A DNA stretch of 64,000 nucleotides, from the NCBI RefSeq assembly GCF_026151205.1, contig NC_087074.1, forward strand, positions 7,247,726-7,311,725. Reading direction: 5' to 3'. The DNA is from Bolinopsis microptera. Its lineage: Eukaryota; Ctenophora; Tentaculata; Lobata; Bolinopsidae. A program made the position numbers and the translations under genes. How positions within the stretch are numbered: the first letter of the stretch is position 1; every line of letters begins with the position of its first letter. The notes under the pieces were generated by a model. That model saw only the letters and a program-made list of their open reading frames with translations, was not told where the DNA came from and made no database searches. Positions 43,401 to 51,288 of the stretch are shown piece after piece.

Positions 43401-45728
43401 TTAGCAATCCAGATAAAATCGTAGACTCCATCTCCCATCTCTATTATGAAATCTATTAAACTGCCTCACCAATACGCTAGTATCTGTTTAGCTACCTACT
43501 GTTTAGCTACTTACTGTTTTAAGAGCATCACATCTTCCAATATTAATCAAATTTCACGGACCAGTAAACCGATTACCTAACAGTGAGACGCTATTTTAGC
43601 AGAATCAACTCAGCCAACTGAATCTTATGTTAGAATTTATCAACCATATTACTGACTAACCCATCACTATCTTCATAATCTGCTTCTTTATCAATCTTTA
43701 TCATCTTCATAATTGTTATACTCCGTTATCAATAAGTCAAGAGCTATAGCCATAGCACATACATAGTCAGCTTATATAAGCTGTATCAAACAGAAAGAAC
43801 ACTAGTTTAGCAATATTCTATAAAGTTATTGCTCTCTTGCAAAATATGCGAGATTGTGCGTAGTTATCTTGAATAGTGACACTGTACGTTGATGTCTAAT
43901 ATCCGAATATTACATAGTTATCTTATAGTTTGTGGACGATATATAAATCAAAATAGTAAGTTAACAGTGTCCCAACTTCAGTGTACCTGCGTTTAAACTG
44001 GGAGAAGAAGGAAGAGAAGAAGGAGGTTCCACGTCTCCCTCTAACGGCACTGTAAAGTGCGAGCAGGGCAGCTCACCTATGGAGACCTCTCCCAGCAAGA
44101 TCAACAGCTGTCCTAGGGACTTCTCTCCTAAGGTAAGACTTGGGTTCTCTTTGGGGTTAAGTCTCGCAGTAAAGCCAACTGTAGTCACTACCTTCTATTT
44201 CCATTTTTCCCTTTATTAATAAAGTTATGAACCTCAAAATCTGCCTCTAAACCACTACCTCCCTGTTATAGTCCCCAATATAACGTATATCCCCTTTAGT
44301 CGGACAAGTCAGATGGAGGAGGATCAGTATCCTATCCCAGCTACACGGAGCAGACGAGAAGTGTAGGTTCCCAGAAGTACCCAAGGCAGGAGTGTTGTCA
44401 TGAAGCTTTCCACGTAATGTTACAGCACGTCCGCGAAACCAGCTCCAAGAATCTCATGCTTTGCAATCGTGAGTATTGTTTTTCAACTGGTTTAGTTTTG
44501 TTTTGTAACGGTTACTTTGGTGATGATGTTAGGGGCCCACTTCCCCAGACAGGGCCCAGAGAAAATTTGATTTCAAAATTCTTCCTGATACTGGGTTCCT
44601 TTTTAATTGTCGTCTCAATTATCGGAATCATCCGTCGGGATAAGGAAACAAAATTTTTAATAAAATCAGAGTTTGCAAATTTGAAATATGCGTTATAATT
44701 CGCTCTTAGTTTAATTAATGCATTATATGAGTTATTTGAAATGTAAGTTATGTAGCACGTCACTCTCTCGTGCTCATTGTTTATTACAATCGTGGCCCAG
44801 GATTTCCGTCGAACAAATGTCGATTAAATGACAAGAATGACTTGTATTCGACGCGCTGGAATCCAGCCAATTAATTCCTCCATTAGCTCAAAGTTCATAG
44901 CACATAGCTGCTTGTCACGAAATATTCTTTAGACGTGATTAAATGGGACTGATAATCAAAATATTGCAAATATGTTTCGATAAGATGAACTGCTCGGCGA
45001 GCTTGTCGCGTATTCAGTAACAATGGAATTCCTGCACGCCAAAAGTAAACAAAAATCCGCTAGTTTTGTGAACTGTTAAGTATTGAGTATTGATTTTTAC
45101 TCTGCATTTCTCGGGCAGCATGCCAAGTTAACGAACTTACGCGTCACGTGATTGCACGTGGGCTGTTTTTCGCGTGCACACTGTTTTCCGATAGATAAAA
45201 TGATTTGTTACGATTATCAGACGTTTTAACTTTCAATTCGAATAAAACCTGCGACCTGTCAGAAGGTTCTAAAATACTAGTGGAGTTCATATTTTATATG
45301 ACGTTAGTAATTAAAACAATTGATATTAATTTGACAAATTGATTGAACAAAATAACTAATCAATAATAATTTCAGACCTGGAGCAGATTTATAAACATTT
45401 AGCGCCCGTCAAAAGAGATCGGACATGGACTTCCCCAAATACTGGTAAGTTGAAAACTATTTAAGTTTCAGTATTAATATTTTTAAATAATCTGCATAAA
45501 CATTACCCTTAATATTACCCTTGAATTTCAAGTCCATCTAAAACAGGACCATAGAAGGACTGATAAGCAGAAGGGCTATTGAATAACCAACTATATTTGC
45601 CACCTATTTAAAAAATGCCTCTATAAGAACTAATAAGCGTAAGTAGTAGTGAATAACCAGCTACCTTTACAGAGACTGACCTGGACAACCCAATGAAGAG
45701 AATCAGGATGTCGTCCCCTAACAGCTGA
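4028..45728 (+). CDS. multi-CUT-domain homeobox-like transcription factor, 20 exons, 919 residues (whole gene)
   Basis: I assembled 20 GT-AG exons with mutually consistent phases. They sum to 2760 nt (919 residues plus TGA). Approximate domain order: Ser/Pro-rich 1-133; CUT1 135-202; homeodomain-like helices 213-242; CUT2 306-370; degenerate homeodomain about 380-433; CUT3 518-590; CUT4 611-680; Ser/Thr/Pro-rich tail with KRIR near the C-terminus. CUT hallmarks are visible: SQ starting the recognition helix in CUT1, CUT2 and CUT4, and NPKPW or HPKPW in CUT1 and CUT2. The likely role is nuclear sequence-specific DNA binding, by family. The second homeodomain-like segment has F, F and H at the positions of W48, F49 and N51, so canonical homeodomain contacts are probably lost. 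ONECUT, CUX and SATB are the nearest classes, but none matches this architecture. Exon identity is well supported. Extra or alternative exons cannot be excluded without transcripts. Confidence 0.88.
4428..8385 (+). other. CUT gene intron 1
   Basis: About 4 kb with no convincing exon. It carries a cluster of RFX/X-box-like palindromes (5860-5873, 6158-6171, 6282-6295, 6702-6715, 6818-6831, 7854-7867, 8370-8383), so it may be an enhancer-rich first intron. The last of these palindromes abuts the exon 2 acceptor. Confidence 0.7.
8386..8513 (+). CDS. CUT gene exon 2: CUT1, first half
   Basis: Residues 134-176. The helix pattern is DDLDTISIVNSLKQRM followed by GLSQTKVARSLGKGQATVSQ, which matches the CUT consensus of a first helix, then the SQ-initiated recognition region and a Gln-(Gly/Ala)-Thr-(Val/Leu)-Ser motif. 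Enters in phase 1 and leaves in phase 0 at AAC|GTGAGT. Confidence 0.9.
9325..9357. promoter_or_regulatory. E-box cluster in intron 2
   Basis: Three CACGTG cores lie within about 33 bp, preceded by another at about 9097 and an inverted CCAAT box (CCAATCAGACAG) at about 9304. This resembles a bHLH-zip or NF-Y bound regulatory module, by motif only. Confidence 0.5.
12134..13183. repeat. 44-bp purine-rich minisatellite, about 24 copies
   Basis: Tandem 44-bp units with a constant core (GGACTAAAAGGAGGAGATTG) and a variable segment. Variant types occur in blocks: six alike in a row from 12181, then triplets that alternate between 12580 and about 12975. The strand is strongly purine-biased. It lies wholly inside intron 2. 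Confidence 0.97.
13738..13816 (+). CDS. CUT gene exon 3: CUT1, second half
   Basis: Residues 177-202, beginning NPKPWAMLTERGKDTYRLLK and continuing LWLDQQ. This is the conserved second half of a CUT domain (NPKPW loop and the final amphipathic helix ending in a W). Acceptor AACCTTCAG; leaves in phase 1 at CAAA|GTGAGT. Confidence 0.9.
14001..14089 (+). CDS. CUT gene exon 4: linker and homeodomain-like helix 2
   Basis: Residues 203-232, including YDERLQKLASVTGLPIDQ. This matches homeodomain helix 2 and the turn into helix 3. Acceptor TTTGTTGCAG; leaves in phase 0 at CAG|GTCAGA, splitting the homeodomain-like unit just before its recognition helix. Confidence 0.82.
14895..15069 (+). CDS. CUT gene exon 5: homeodomain-like helix 3 and linker
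   Basis: Residues 233-290, beginning VQKWLSFHSQDVTSP. VQKW aligns with the start of a homeodomain recognition helix, but the WFxNR core is not kept and no helix 1 is evident before it. The rest is a linker. Acceptor CATCCTCAG; leaves in phase 1 at AAAG|GTTTGT. Confidence 0.82.
15070..17356 (+). other. CUT gene intron 5
   Basis: About 2.3 kb. Contains the long hairpin at 15424-15503, several CACGTG cores (about 15890, 15955, 16208, 16222) and CCAAT-box sequences near 17010-17050. No exon recognised. Confidence 0.7.
15424..15503 (+). ncRNA. candidate pre-miRNA-like hairpin
   Basis: The left arm 15424-15460 and right arm 15467-15503 are 37 nt each, around a 6-nt loop (ATATAA). By eye the stem has only one G-U wobble and one A-C mismatch. 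Size and shape fit an intronic microRNA precursor, and expression would be in the sense of the host gene. It could instead be a small fold-back transposon remnant; the near-perfect stem is compatible with both. Confidence 0.5.
17357..17401 (+). CDS. CUT gene exon 6: short linker before CUT2
   Basis: Residues 291-305, EEDILDLFKRAPDCE, a 45-nt phase 1-1 exon. Acceptor GCATTTCAG and donor GAAG|GTTCTT. The donor is weak and the exon is short, but the phase is exactly what both neighbours need. Confidence 0.65.
17402..19036 (+). other. CUT gene intron 6
   Basis: About 1.6 kb without a recognised exon. E-box cores occur at about 18371 and 18382. The open frames near 18311-18572 on both strands look like chance. 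Confidence 0.65.
19037..19138 (+). CDS. CUT gene exon 7: CUT2, first half
   Basis: Residues 306-339: EEISGEVRREIEKHSISQGM then FSQKILRRKQATLS. This is a clear CUT first half with ISQ and QATLS. I place the acceptor at TTCCTCTCGACAG (pyrimidine-rich, phase 1) rather than GGATAG at 19011, which would need another phase. Leaves in phase 1 at CAG|GTTCGT. Confidence 0.9.
19529..19738. repeat. E-box minisatellite (21-bp and 18-bp units)
   Basis: Tandem 21-bp units containing CACCACGTGCAGTACACTT, mixed with 18-bp units (CACCTGCAGTACACTTAC-like) that lack the CACGTG core. The long and short units alternate in a two-long, one-short pattern. The array starts about 390 bp after exon 7. Confidence 0.95.
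21780..21957. repeat. 31-bp CCAAT-box repeat
   Basis: Three near-identical 31-bp units (about 21858-21955) plus two older, diverged ones upstream. Each contains CGCTCTGATTGGCTGATCGG, with the CCAAT-box core ATTGG. A related sequence occurs elsewhere in the window (for example 24352-24372 and 34617-34665). Confidence 0.9.
22798..23534. mobile_element. TTAA-flanked fold-back element (piggyBac-like MITE candidate)
   Basis: A long inverted repeat. The left arm runs 22802 to about 23159 and the right arm about 23178 to 23530, with an 18-bp A-rich centre. Arms are about 355-360 bp and nearly identical by eye; the G/C runs at the tips differ in length. Both ends abut TTAA (22798-22801 and 23531-23534), as expected of a TTAA target-site duplication. 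The tips are GGGGGCC and GGCCCCC. No transposase is encoded, so it would be non-autonomous. The superfamily call rests on the TTAA only. Confidence 0.8.
23830..23884. repeat. AGTAGTG heptamer repeat
   Basis: Seven to eight tandem copies of a 7-bp unit (GTAGTGA), ending in a diverged GTAGCGA copy. Confidence 0.95.
24778..25110. repeat. 29-bp minisatellite, about 11 copies
   Basis: Tandem 29-bp unit containing CAACTGAAGGTCACCAGT followed by GGTTCTTG. Point variants are shared between non-adjacent copies. Intronic. Confidence 0.95.
25905..26770. repeat. 36-bp minisatellite, about 24 copies
   Basis: Tandem 36-bp unit containing CCTCCCCCAGTTCAGTGTTT, with a few 33-bp units missing CCAGC-like bases. 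Because 36 and 33 are multiples of three and the unit lacks stops, all three plus frames stay open for over 300 codons. These are not genes. Confidence 0.97.
28496..28840. repeat. three copies of a dispersed 24-mer
   Basis: The sequence CTCCTTCATAAAACACATTG followed by TTAA occurs at 28496, 28625 and 28802. The last two copies share a longer 3' extension (AATAACAAATAA). A shortened relative is at about 56523. It may be the end of a small dispersed element. Confidence 0.8.
31113..31188. repeat. 25-bp E-box repeat, three copies
   Basis: Three copies of a unit containing TGCACGTGCACATTCACGGT. Each has the palindrome GCACGTGC. Confidence 0.92.
32436..32457 (+). repeat. poly(G) run of 22
   Basis: An uninterrupted run of 22 G residues in intron 7, about 500 bp before exon 8. 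It could form a G-quadruplex. Run length may be affected by sequencing error. Confidence 0.9.
32765..32914. promoter_or_regulatory. CRE/E-box tandem array, 20-bp period
   Basis: Seven to eight tandem 20-bp units containing ATGACGTCACATCACGTGTC. Each pairs a full CRE palindrome (TGACGTCA) with an E-box (CACGTG) in most copies. The last copies keep the CRE but have lost the E-box (ATCTTTTG, ATCATTTG). The array ends 45 bp before exon 8. CREB/ATF and bHLH-zip binding is inferred from the motifs. Confidence 0.85.
32959..33113 (+). CDS. CUT gene exon 8: CUT2, second half, and start of homeodomain-like segment
   Basis: Residues 340-391. EALCHPKPWGRLSDRGK gives the conserved CUT loop, followed by LIYCFMKLWLLLPDERR as the last helix. 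SLQRFRQIPTQ then leads into the homeodomain-like segment. Acceptor ATCCTTTCAG completes the split Glu codon with exon 7. Leaves in phase 0 at CAG|GTTAGT. Confidence 0.92.
33114..35755 (+). other. CUT gene intron 8
   Basis: About 2.6 kb without a recognised exon. Contains two CACGTG cores at about 33207 and 33224, a 31-bp direct repeat at about 34099-34155, CCAAT-box sequence at 34617-34665, and further E-boxes at about 35045, 35070 and 35205. Confidence 0.65.
35756..35912 (+). CDS. CUT gene exon 9: degenerate homeodomain
   Basis: Residues 392-443. VLEHEFKLYKGAPPKMVKEK and LAEDLGLEYCTVTNFFSH read as homeodomain helices 1 to 3. L396 and F400 fit core positions 16 and 20. The W48-F49-x-N51 signature is replaced by F429-F430-S431-H432, so the DNA-contact Asn is missing. 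Acceptor CTCTCTGCAG with a long pyrimidine tract; leaves in phase 1 at GATG|GTTAGT. Confidence 0.9.
35913..37356 (+). other. CUT gene intron 9
   Basis: About 1.4 kb with no exon recognised. Contains a C run (36391-36402) and one E-box core near 37016. Confidence 0.6.
37357..37529 (+). CDS. CUT gene exon 10: Pro-rich linker
   Basis: Residues 444-501. Contains TMVKYPSPMDTLHSFKPDF and HPQLPPLSPMGRVPGLSPLH, a Pro/Leu/Ser-rich linker between the two DNA-binding halves of the protein. Acceptor TTTATTTCAG; leaves in phase 0 at CAG|GTACGT. Confidence 0.85.
37840..38001 (+). CDS. CUT gene exon 11: CUT3, first half
   Basis: Residues 502-555. KELDTLKIVAALKNRLRLLN then ISLHTFIDSVLLRKHNGTM. This fits the CUT first half, but the usual SQ has become SL at 538-539, so the domain is diverged. 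Phase 0-0; acceptor AAATTTCAG and donor ATG|GTGAGT. Confidence 0.88.
38325..38469 (+). CDS. CUT gene exon 12: CUT3, second half
   Basis: Residues 556-603. VTLNDLLLHPRPYITLNPHQ then KEVFLTINHWLDRQPAEQL. HPRPY stands for the NPKPW loop, and NHWLD for the end of the last helix. Acceptor CCCCTGCAG; leaves in phase 1 at TTCG|GTGAGG. Confidence 0.9.
38623..38714 (+). CDS. CUT gene exon 13: CUT4, first part
   Basis: Residues 604-634. MEMTEIQNIISETHKFLKQY then NLSQ: CUT helix 1 and the start of the SQ recognition region. Acceptor ATATTTCAG; leaves in phase 0 at CAG|GTATCC. The intron sits right after SQ, a different position from those in CUT1 to CUT3. Confidence 0.85.
39056..39231 (+). CDS. CUT gene exon 14: CUT4, remainder
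   Basis: Residues 635-692. DRFATRVLSVRPEVLQDLFN and SAPRTWTQLTHEQRNICHIL followed by REWIND complete a fourth CUT-like unit (APRTW for the NPKPW loop, REW for the last helix). Acceptor CTCCCCAG after a long pyrimidine tract. Leaves in phase 2 at AGAG|GTGAGA, immediately followed by a GA microsatellite. Confidence 0.9.
40130..40223 (+). CDS. CUT gene exon 15: Ser/Thr/Pro-rich tail
   Basis: Residues 693-724, including KSPKVSRTSPLPSGSRTGSA and FIFPNTSM. Low-complexity tail. Acceptor TGTTTCAG; leaves in phase 0 at ATG|GTGAGT. Confidence 0.82.
40623..40765 (+). CDS. CUT gene exon 16: Ser/Thr-rich tail
   Basis: Residues 725-771, including LPVITSSLPLSLSSGVCLNS and SPPTTIIQTLATSS. Acceptor CTGCCCCAG; leaves in phase 2 at ACCAG|GTATGT. 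A TTTTACCAC repeat follows at 40771-40800. Confidence 0.82.
40766..43981 (+). other. CUT gene intron 16
   Basis: About 3.2 kb without a recognised exon. Contains E-boxes (about 42321, 42397 and 42708), CCAAT-box sequence near 42725-42775, a (GA)n run at about 43046-43070 and a short CAATACTT-type repeat at about 43245-43345. Confidence 0.65.
43982..44132 (+). CDS. CUT gene exon 17: acidic and Ser-rich tail
   Basis: Residues 772-822, including FKLGEEGREEGGSTSPSNGT and SPMETSPSKINSCPRDFSPK. Acceptor CCAACTTCAG; leaves in phase 0 at AAG|GTAAGA. Confidence 0.82.
44300..44468 (+). CDS. CUT gene exon 18: tail with a short helical segment
   Basis: Residues 823-878, including SDKSDGGGSVSYPSYTEQTR and ECCHEAFHVMLQHVRETSSK. 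The second part looks helical and has conserved-looking Cys and His, but matches no domain I know. Acceptor CCCTTTAG; leaves in phase 1 at AATC|GTGAGT. Confidence 0.82.
44469..45375 (+). other. CUT gene intron 18
   Basis: About 0.9 kb. Two CACGTG cores lie at about 45146 and 45157. The open frames at 44417-44698 and 44512-44763 are intronic shadows. Confidence 0.65.
45376..45444 (+). CDS. CUT gene exon 19
   Basis: Residues 879-901: HLEQIYKHLAPVKRDRTW then TSPNT. Phase 1-1; acceptor AATTTCAG and donor ACTG|GTAAGT. Confidence 0.82.
45673..45728 (+). CDS. CUT gene exon 20: C-terminus and stop
   Basis: Residues 902-919: ETDLDNPMKRIRMSSPNS, then TGA at 45726-45728. The KRIR patch is a possible nuclear localisation signal. 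Acceptor CCTTTACAG. I could not fix the polyadenylation site; an AATAAA at about 47611 is far downstream. Confidence 0.82.
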
Positions 45729-47999
45729 AGAAAACAACACTGCAACATGTAGACATTCTACCCCTGGAACTAACCAGCTGATGACATCACATGATCTGAA
45801 TTGATGACATCATCATCACGACGTGATCTGGACAATATGACAGCTTTTTAAGACTGTAATATGAACTGAGAAGTGAGAAACTCTGAAAATACGAAGAAGA
45901 AACTTTGCGCGCGAAATTCTTTGTTGTATTATACAGTAGTGTGATAAGAGAGATAACGTTAAGTTATTGTTGTTGTGAAGTATATTGGCTGGACTATACG
46001 TATATTGTAGGGGGTTGTCATGGTGCCCCCCCCCCCTATATTGCGGGGGTTGTCATGGTAACCCCCTAAATTGCCCACTTTATCACATCTTAACGGTGGT
46101 CTTCTTTGCTCAATGAGCATTTTGTATACCTCGTCCTTACCGGTCACAGTAGATTTACTCAAAATCATCGCTATCATATTGGAATTATCACTGAACGATT
46201 TGGCTCCCAAAACATGGTTAATTTATGACACTCTGAAATGCGATGATACTCCACGTGTGAGCGATGATTTTGTTAATTTAGATTGGGTAAAACACTCGTT
46301 CTAAATGCTGTAAAGGGCCATTCGGACGGGGTCTAAGTTCATAAATATTGGGCTCATATTTTGAATAACTGTTTTATTAATATGTTTACATCCTTGTTTT
46401 GTTAGAGCTTACCATATTTGGAGTGGTAACATGACCATATAAGGACTTATAGCATAGCACCCATATAAGGAGCGACATTTTATCTGAAAGTTTGACAAGT
46501 CACGGTACTGACTGTGTATCACGTGATATTTTGACATTTTCTGTAGTGTTGATTGTAGTGTTGTATCAGGATTTGCTTATAGTCAGTTATATCTTAATGA
46601 CCATGTAAGGAATATTTGTTGACCATTTATGGAGTGAGCTGTGACTTTCTTCATACTTACGATATGCAGGTTTAGGCTAGTTTTTGACGTCTCTTTTATA
46701 ATAATAATAATATTGTCATTATTTATTTATTTAACATTTATCGTAGAGATGATTTGCAAGAGCATTCTGGTGTAGAAGTGAACACAGTTTATTATATTTA
46801 TCAATTTATTTATCATAGATGAAATTACTTTTTCCAGAAAATGTGAGATTGTTGATAATTTGCCAGGGGGTTATAGATATATTTGTTATCCGCATTTGGA
46901 CTTGTAACATGACCATATTAGGACTGATAGTGATAACCAAGGAATTCTAGATATATTTGCAGTGTAGTAGTACATAGTGTTGCTTGACGAATTTTTACGG
47001 CAGTTTTGAACTTCTAGAATATTCGGTTAATTTTCCGCGAGAATTTTGAATTTTTAAATTTGTAAGACACGACAGGTCTATATGGTTTATTATTTGACAC
47101 AATATTGCAATTATTTTAACGAAGCTGTACAGTTGACCATATGCAGCTAGGTGAAGGGTTGTTTAGAATCTGACAAGGTCCAATCATTAACTACAGCACT
47201 TCTGGTTCACCCTAACTACCGGGCTCTGTTGTCATAACAACCGTGCCTTTAAGCCGAACTATGCTATTAATTAATTAATTGGATAATTAACATGCTGATG
47301 ATTATTTAATATATGCGTGTTTGTACGCTGTATCATTGATTTTCAGAAATTTAATTTCTGAGTTTTTCTTGGTAGTAAACAGTACACTTCTAAGTTTATT
47401 ATATAAAAAACGATCTGAAAATCTATCAAACGATCTGGAAAATCCGGAAAATATAACCGTTTTCAGACTTTTTCGAAGAAAAAATAACCACAAATCAAAA
47501 ATGTTGTCAATTTATGAGCTATAAAGAGACTTCTAAATTTTCTCTCCTCCTGGAGTAAACTCACATTTTTTCATAAATAACTTTCACTAAATTCTCGAAC
47601 GTTTCTTATAAAATAAACTGAGTGTTAAACAAAGCCTTTAGGGACCACCCATTAATGGGTTCACCCCTAACAGTATTAGTAGGACTGTTTAGTTTGTTGA
47701 AAATTATCATCCTGCTTTCTCCCCTGTAAAATCCTGCTTTCTCCCCTGTAAAATCCAGAACATTATTTATAAGTCGCATGGTTTAAATGTTTCTTGGGTA
47801 GAATTTGTACTGATCCCGTTTGATGCGACAAGGAGAAGGCTCTTATCAGGAAAGGAATTATTCTTCTTAGTATGCTAATTTCTCCCGGTGAAACTTTTAT
47901 CTGTACGAAAGTTCTGATGCTTTGAGAAGACATACAGTGATAGTGATCAGCTGACTGTTGAGTTTGCTTACAAACTCAAATTCCTGGTAAATTGCGTGT

Positions 48000-48145
48000 G
48001 TCATGTGATTTGACAGTGCTGCCCTTACATGGTCTTTGTCAACCACGTGACATGACGCGAATGCCCTTATATAGCTATCGTGAACCACGTGACGTAATAT
48101 GACAAGTATGCCTTTATATGGCTATTGTCTACCACGTGACTTGAC
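48000..48145. repeat. 46-bp diverged repeat with one E-box per unit
   Basis: Three diverged units share TGCCCTTATATAG-like sequence followed about 15 bp later by ACCACGTGAC (cores at about 48044, 48087 and 48134). The spacing of the E-boxes is about 43-47 bp. Confidence 0.8.
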
Positions 48146-48268
48146 CACGATAACTTGAGGAAGATCACGCCGCAACTTCTCATGTTCCATTATCCGACCC
48201 TTCACGTGGTCCCGCACTGTTGGTTAAATATTTAACTGAAAAATGTAATATCCTTGACGGTGATATTA

Positions 48269-48849
48269 ATGGAAAATATTCACGACAATTCAAATCTTGG
48301 TAAGTAGGATTAGAAAGCCCGTGTTAAATGCTCTGCTGAAAAGGGGGACTCTCCAAGTTTGTAGCGAGGTGTTAGAAAGTCCGTCAACAACTTATCACTC
48401 GCAGATTTACCGGCCATACTCTCCTCCTTTCCTCCCATTGGTCGCCCTGTTACGTCCTGCTCTCTGATTGGTCAGCCTCTTGTCACGTGGTCCAGCCCTG
48501 CCAATCACACAGCAGCAGAGCAGCAGAGCATAGCATATAAACGATAATGCGAGGGATTCCCAATGCTTGTTGGGCTCGATTGAACTGGGATAGTCGAGAG
48601 TAGGGAGCCCTGCCCCCCTCCTGCCCCCTCCTGCCCCTGCACTGATTGGGCCTCTTATCCTGCTTGCCAGAAGCTACTAATGTTATCTTCTCTTTTCCTT
48701 CTTTTTCTCAGGGGAAATCGTGAAACCAATGTACAGTTGTCATAACAAAAACTTTACAGGTCCCTGCTGGTAGGCTAGTTCGATTACTGGAGAAGCAAGT
48801 AGTGGTGGCCAGTTACCAGGAAGATTACAATTCCCCAGTCTTTTATTGG
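48269..48849 (+). CDS. possible short exons of an unrecognised plus-strand transcript
   Basis: At 48269 a short ATG frame (MENIHDNSNL) reaches a perfect donor (TTG|GTAAGT at 48300). At 48711 there is a textbook acceptor (CTTCTTTTTCTCAG). A phase-matched join would end at TAG 48771-48773 after about 30 residues. A second acceptor-like ACAG at 48759 would open a different 30-codon frame up to a good donor at about 48850 (TTG|GTGAGT). CCAAT and E-box motifs lie at 48430-48490. The splice signals suggest a transcript; coding status is doubtful. Confidence 0.2.
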
Positions 48850-48862
48850 TGAGTTGGTGTGT

Positions 48863-49250
48863 GGTGGCCAGTTACCAATTACCAGTTATTTAATTATCAG
48901 TTACCAGTTATTAAATTACCAGTTACCAGTTATTTAATTACCAGTTACCAGTTATTTAATTACCAGTTACCAGTTATTTAATTACCAGTTCCCAGTTATT
49001 TAATTACCAGTTACCCGTTACCAGTTATTTAATTACCAGTTATTTAATTACCAGTTACCAGTTAGTTACTTACCAGTTACCAGTTACCAGTTACCAGTTA
49101 TTAAATTACCAGTTATTCAATTACCAGTTACCAGTTAGTTACTTACCAGTTACCAGTTACCAGTTATTAAATTACCAGTTACCAGTTATTTAATTGCCAG
49201 TTACCAGTTAATTAATTACCAGTTACCAGTTAGGTAATTACCAGTTACTT
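48863..49250. repeat. TTACCAG-based minisatellite
   Basis: Irregular tandem array built from the 7-mer TTACCAG and the longer TTATTTAATTACCAG. Unit order is irregular, as expected from slippage. Confidence 0.93.
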
Positions 49251-51288
49251 CTCAGTAACTTACTGGGAAGTAAAAGAGCTAATACAACTGTATCCAACTT
49301 CCTAATTAATTAAATACAGTATATTTAATCCCTATCTATTCGAGGGGATATCTATCTAAAGAAAAATACTTGCATTAATGAGACTTTGTGCTATTAAAAT
49401 CATACCAGTTATGAGTTATGATTCAGACTATAAAAATAAATATTTCTACAGAAGGATGGTTTCCACAGAAACTATCAGAAGATATTTGCGGGCAAGGGCT
49501 ATGGCCACGTTGCGAAGAAAACACAAATATACCAGTATATTTTGTAGATAGCTGCTGTAAGAAAACACCAATATCTGGTATCTGTAGGTATTATATATAT
49601 ATATAAGCTGCTGTAATAATGGTTATTGCAGGTAGATGATACGCCTGACCTAGCAGCTAGGGTGCCATAAAACACCTCCATTCAACATCAGCCGAGGTAG
49701 AAACAGTAATTCGTTAACCATTGATAGTCAAGGGGAGGTTGCGTCACTGGCCTGTCACGTGATATCTAACAGTCACATGGGCCGCCCACGTGCACTTTCA
49801 AAACTATACGTGACATACTCTAAAGATCACGTGACACGCTGGTTTCTTAACTCCACTTTCTGATACCGTCCAGCCGTTTGTTTGACTTGCATTATGCAGC
49901 AGTCTCAATAAAAGTTGCCAATTGGAATTGAAGCTGAGTATCATGACCTGTAGATATAGGTGCTACTGCTTTACTCACTTACCGAGGGTATTTAATGACA
50001 TTCTATAAAAAACAATGCAGCTCCGGCCCTTTATAGTTCCCAGCACTTCTGTCACACTGCTCAATTGGGTGGTTTGGAAAACTGCACGTCTCCGAAGAGA
50101 GAAGGTATAATAGAGGGGGGTGTGTTTCACTGTTGTGTCATTAGTTCCTCAGTAGCCACAACTTGAGCAGTTCTCTTAATGGCCACCTACTGTTACAGCG
50201 TTATGAATCATTTTATTAGGGATTTGCAGGTTTTTAAGTTTAGTTGGAGGACCAATAAAGTTTACATGCTGATCAGTATAAAGAACACCCAGTGTAAACA
50301 CTCACTAACAAACAGTGTAAACACTCACTATCAGATTATAGTAAAGAACTCACGGTATTTTATGCCCGATACTCCAGAAACTCTGGATTTAATTTACATG
50401 GCGTAATTTTTACCGTAGCATCGAATAAAAGAGGTCCGGTTAAAGTTGATCTGATTTTTAATTAATTTTTAAATGGCTGACCTTAATGAGAATCTAAAAC
50501 CACCAATTCTAAATCAGAACATTATATCAGTGTTACAAAACCTCCACCAGTTAAATCTACCACCGGAATCTCGTCAAGTAGTTGACACTAGGACTCTGAT
50601 TCACCGCCTAAAAATCGTCAAGTAGTTGACAGGAGACAGCATTGTTGCGCTCAAATCACATCAATACTGCTTTGAGTTAAGCACGCTAAACTAAACACAT
50701 TCCATCACTCTTTCCAACTGATACACCACTCGTTCTAGCATGGTTCTGGTTGCAGTCTGGTATAGTTACAATGTGGTTACAGTACGGTCAGAGTCAAAAG
50801 TACGGGGTTTTGTATGGACTGTGGAGGAGTATAGAGCGTGGTGGGTTATTGGTCACCACAGTGTGGTCACATATAGTCACATATAGTCACATATAGTGAC
50901 ATACAGTCACATATTGTCTGTTATTGTTGAAACGATAGAGGTACTAGCATTAGTAAATTGAGTAACAGCTGCCAACATTAAACCGCTGCGGTAAATACCG
51001 GAAAGATAATAGTCCGAGATGAATGGCTTTTTACTCAGCAGATAAATCATTTCGTCAGACACTAATACTTACTGAGAGAGACTATCGGGGCTGAGAGATT
51101 GTTAACAGCTTATGAATATAAATGAGGGTGGTTCGCAGACCCAATATTAGATAAAGTGTCTATTGATAATGTTAATTCCACAGCGAGGATTGGACAGAGT
51201 CTGCGTCCAGGAACTATCTTTAATGGGCTCCATTACTGAGCCCTGTTATTACAATAACATAAACCCGCCACGCAAAGGGTTTATATAA

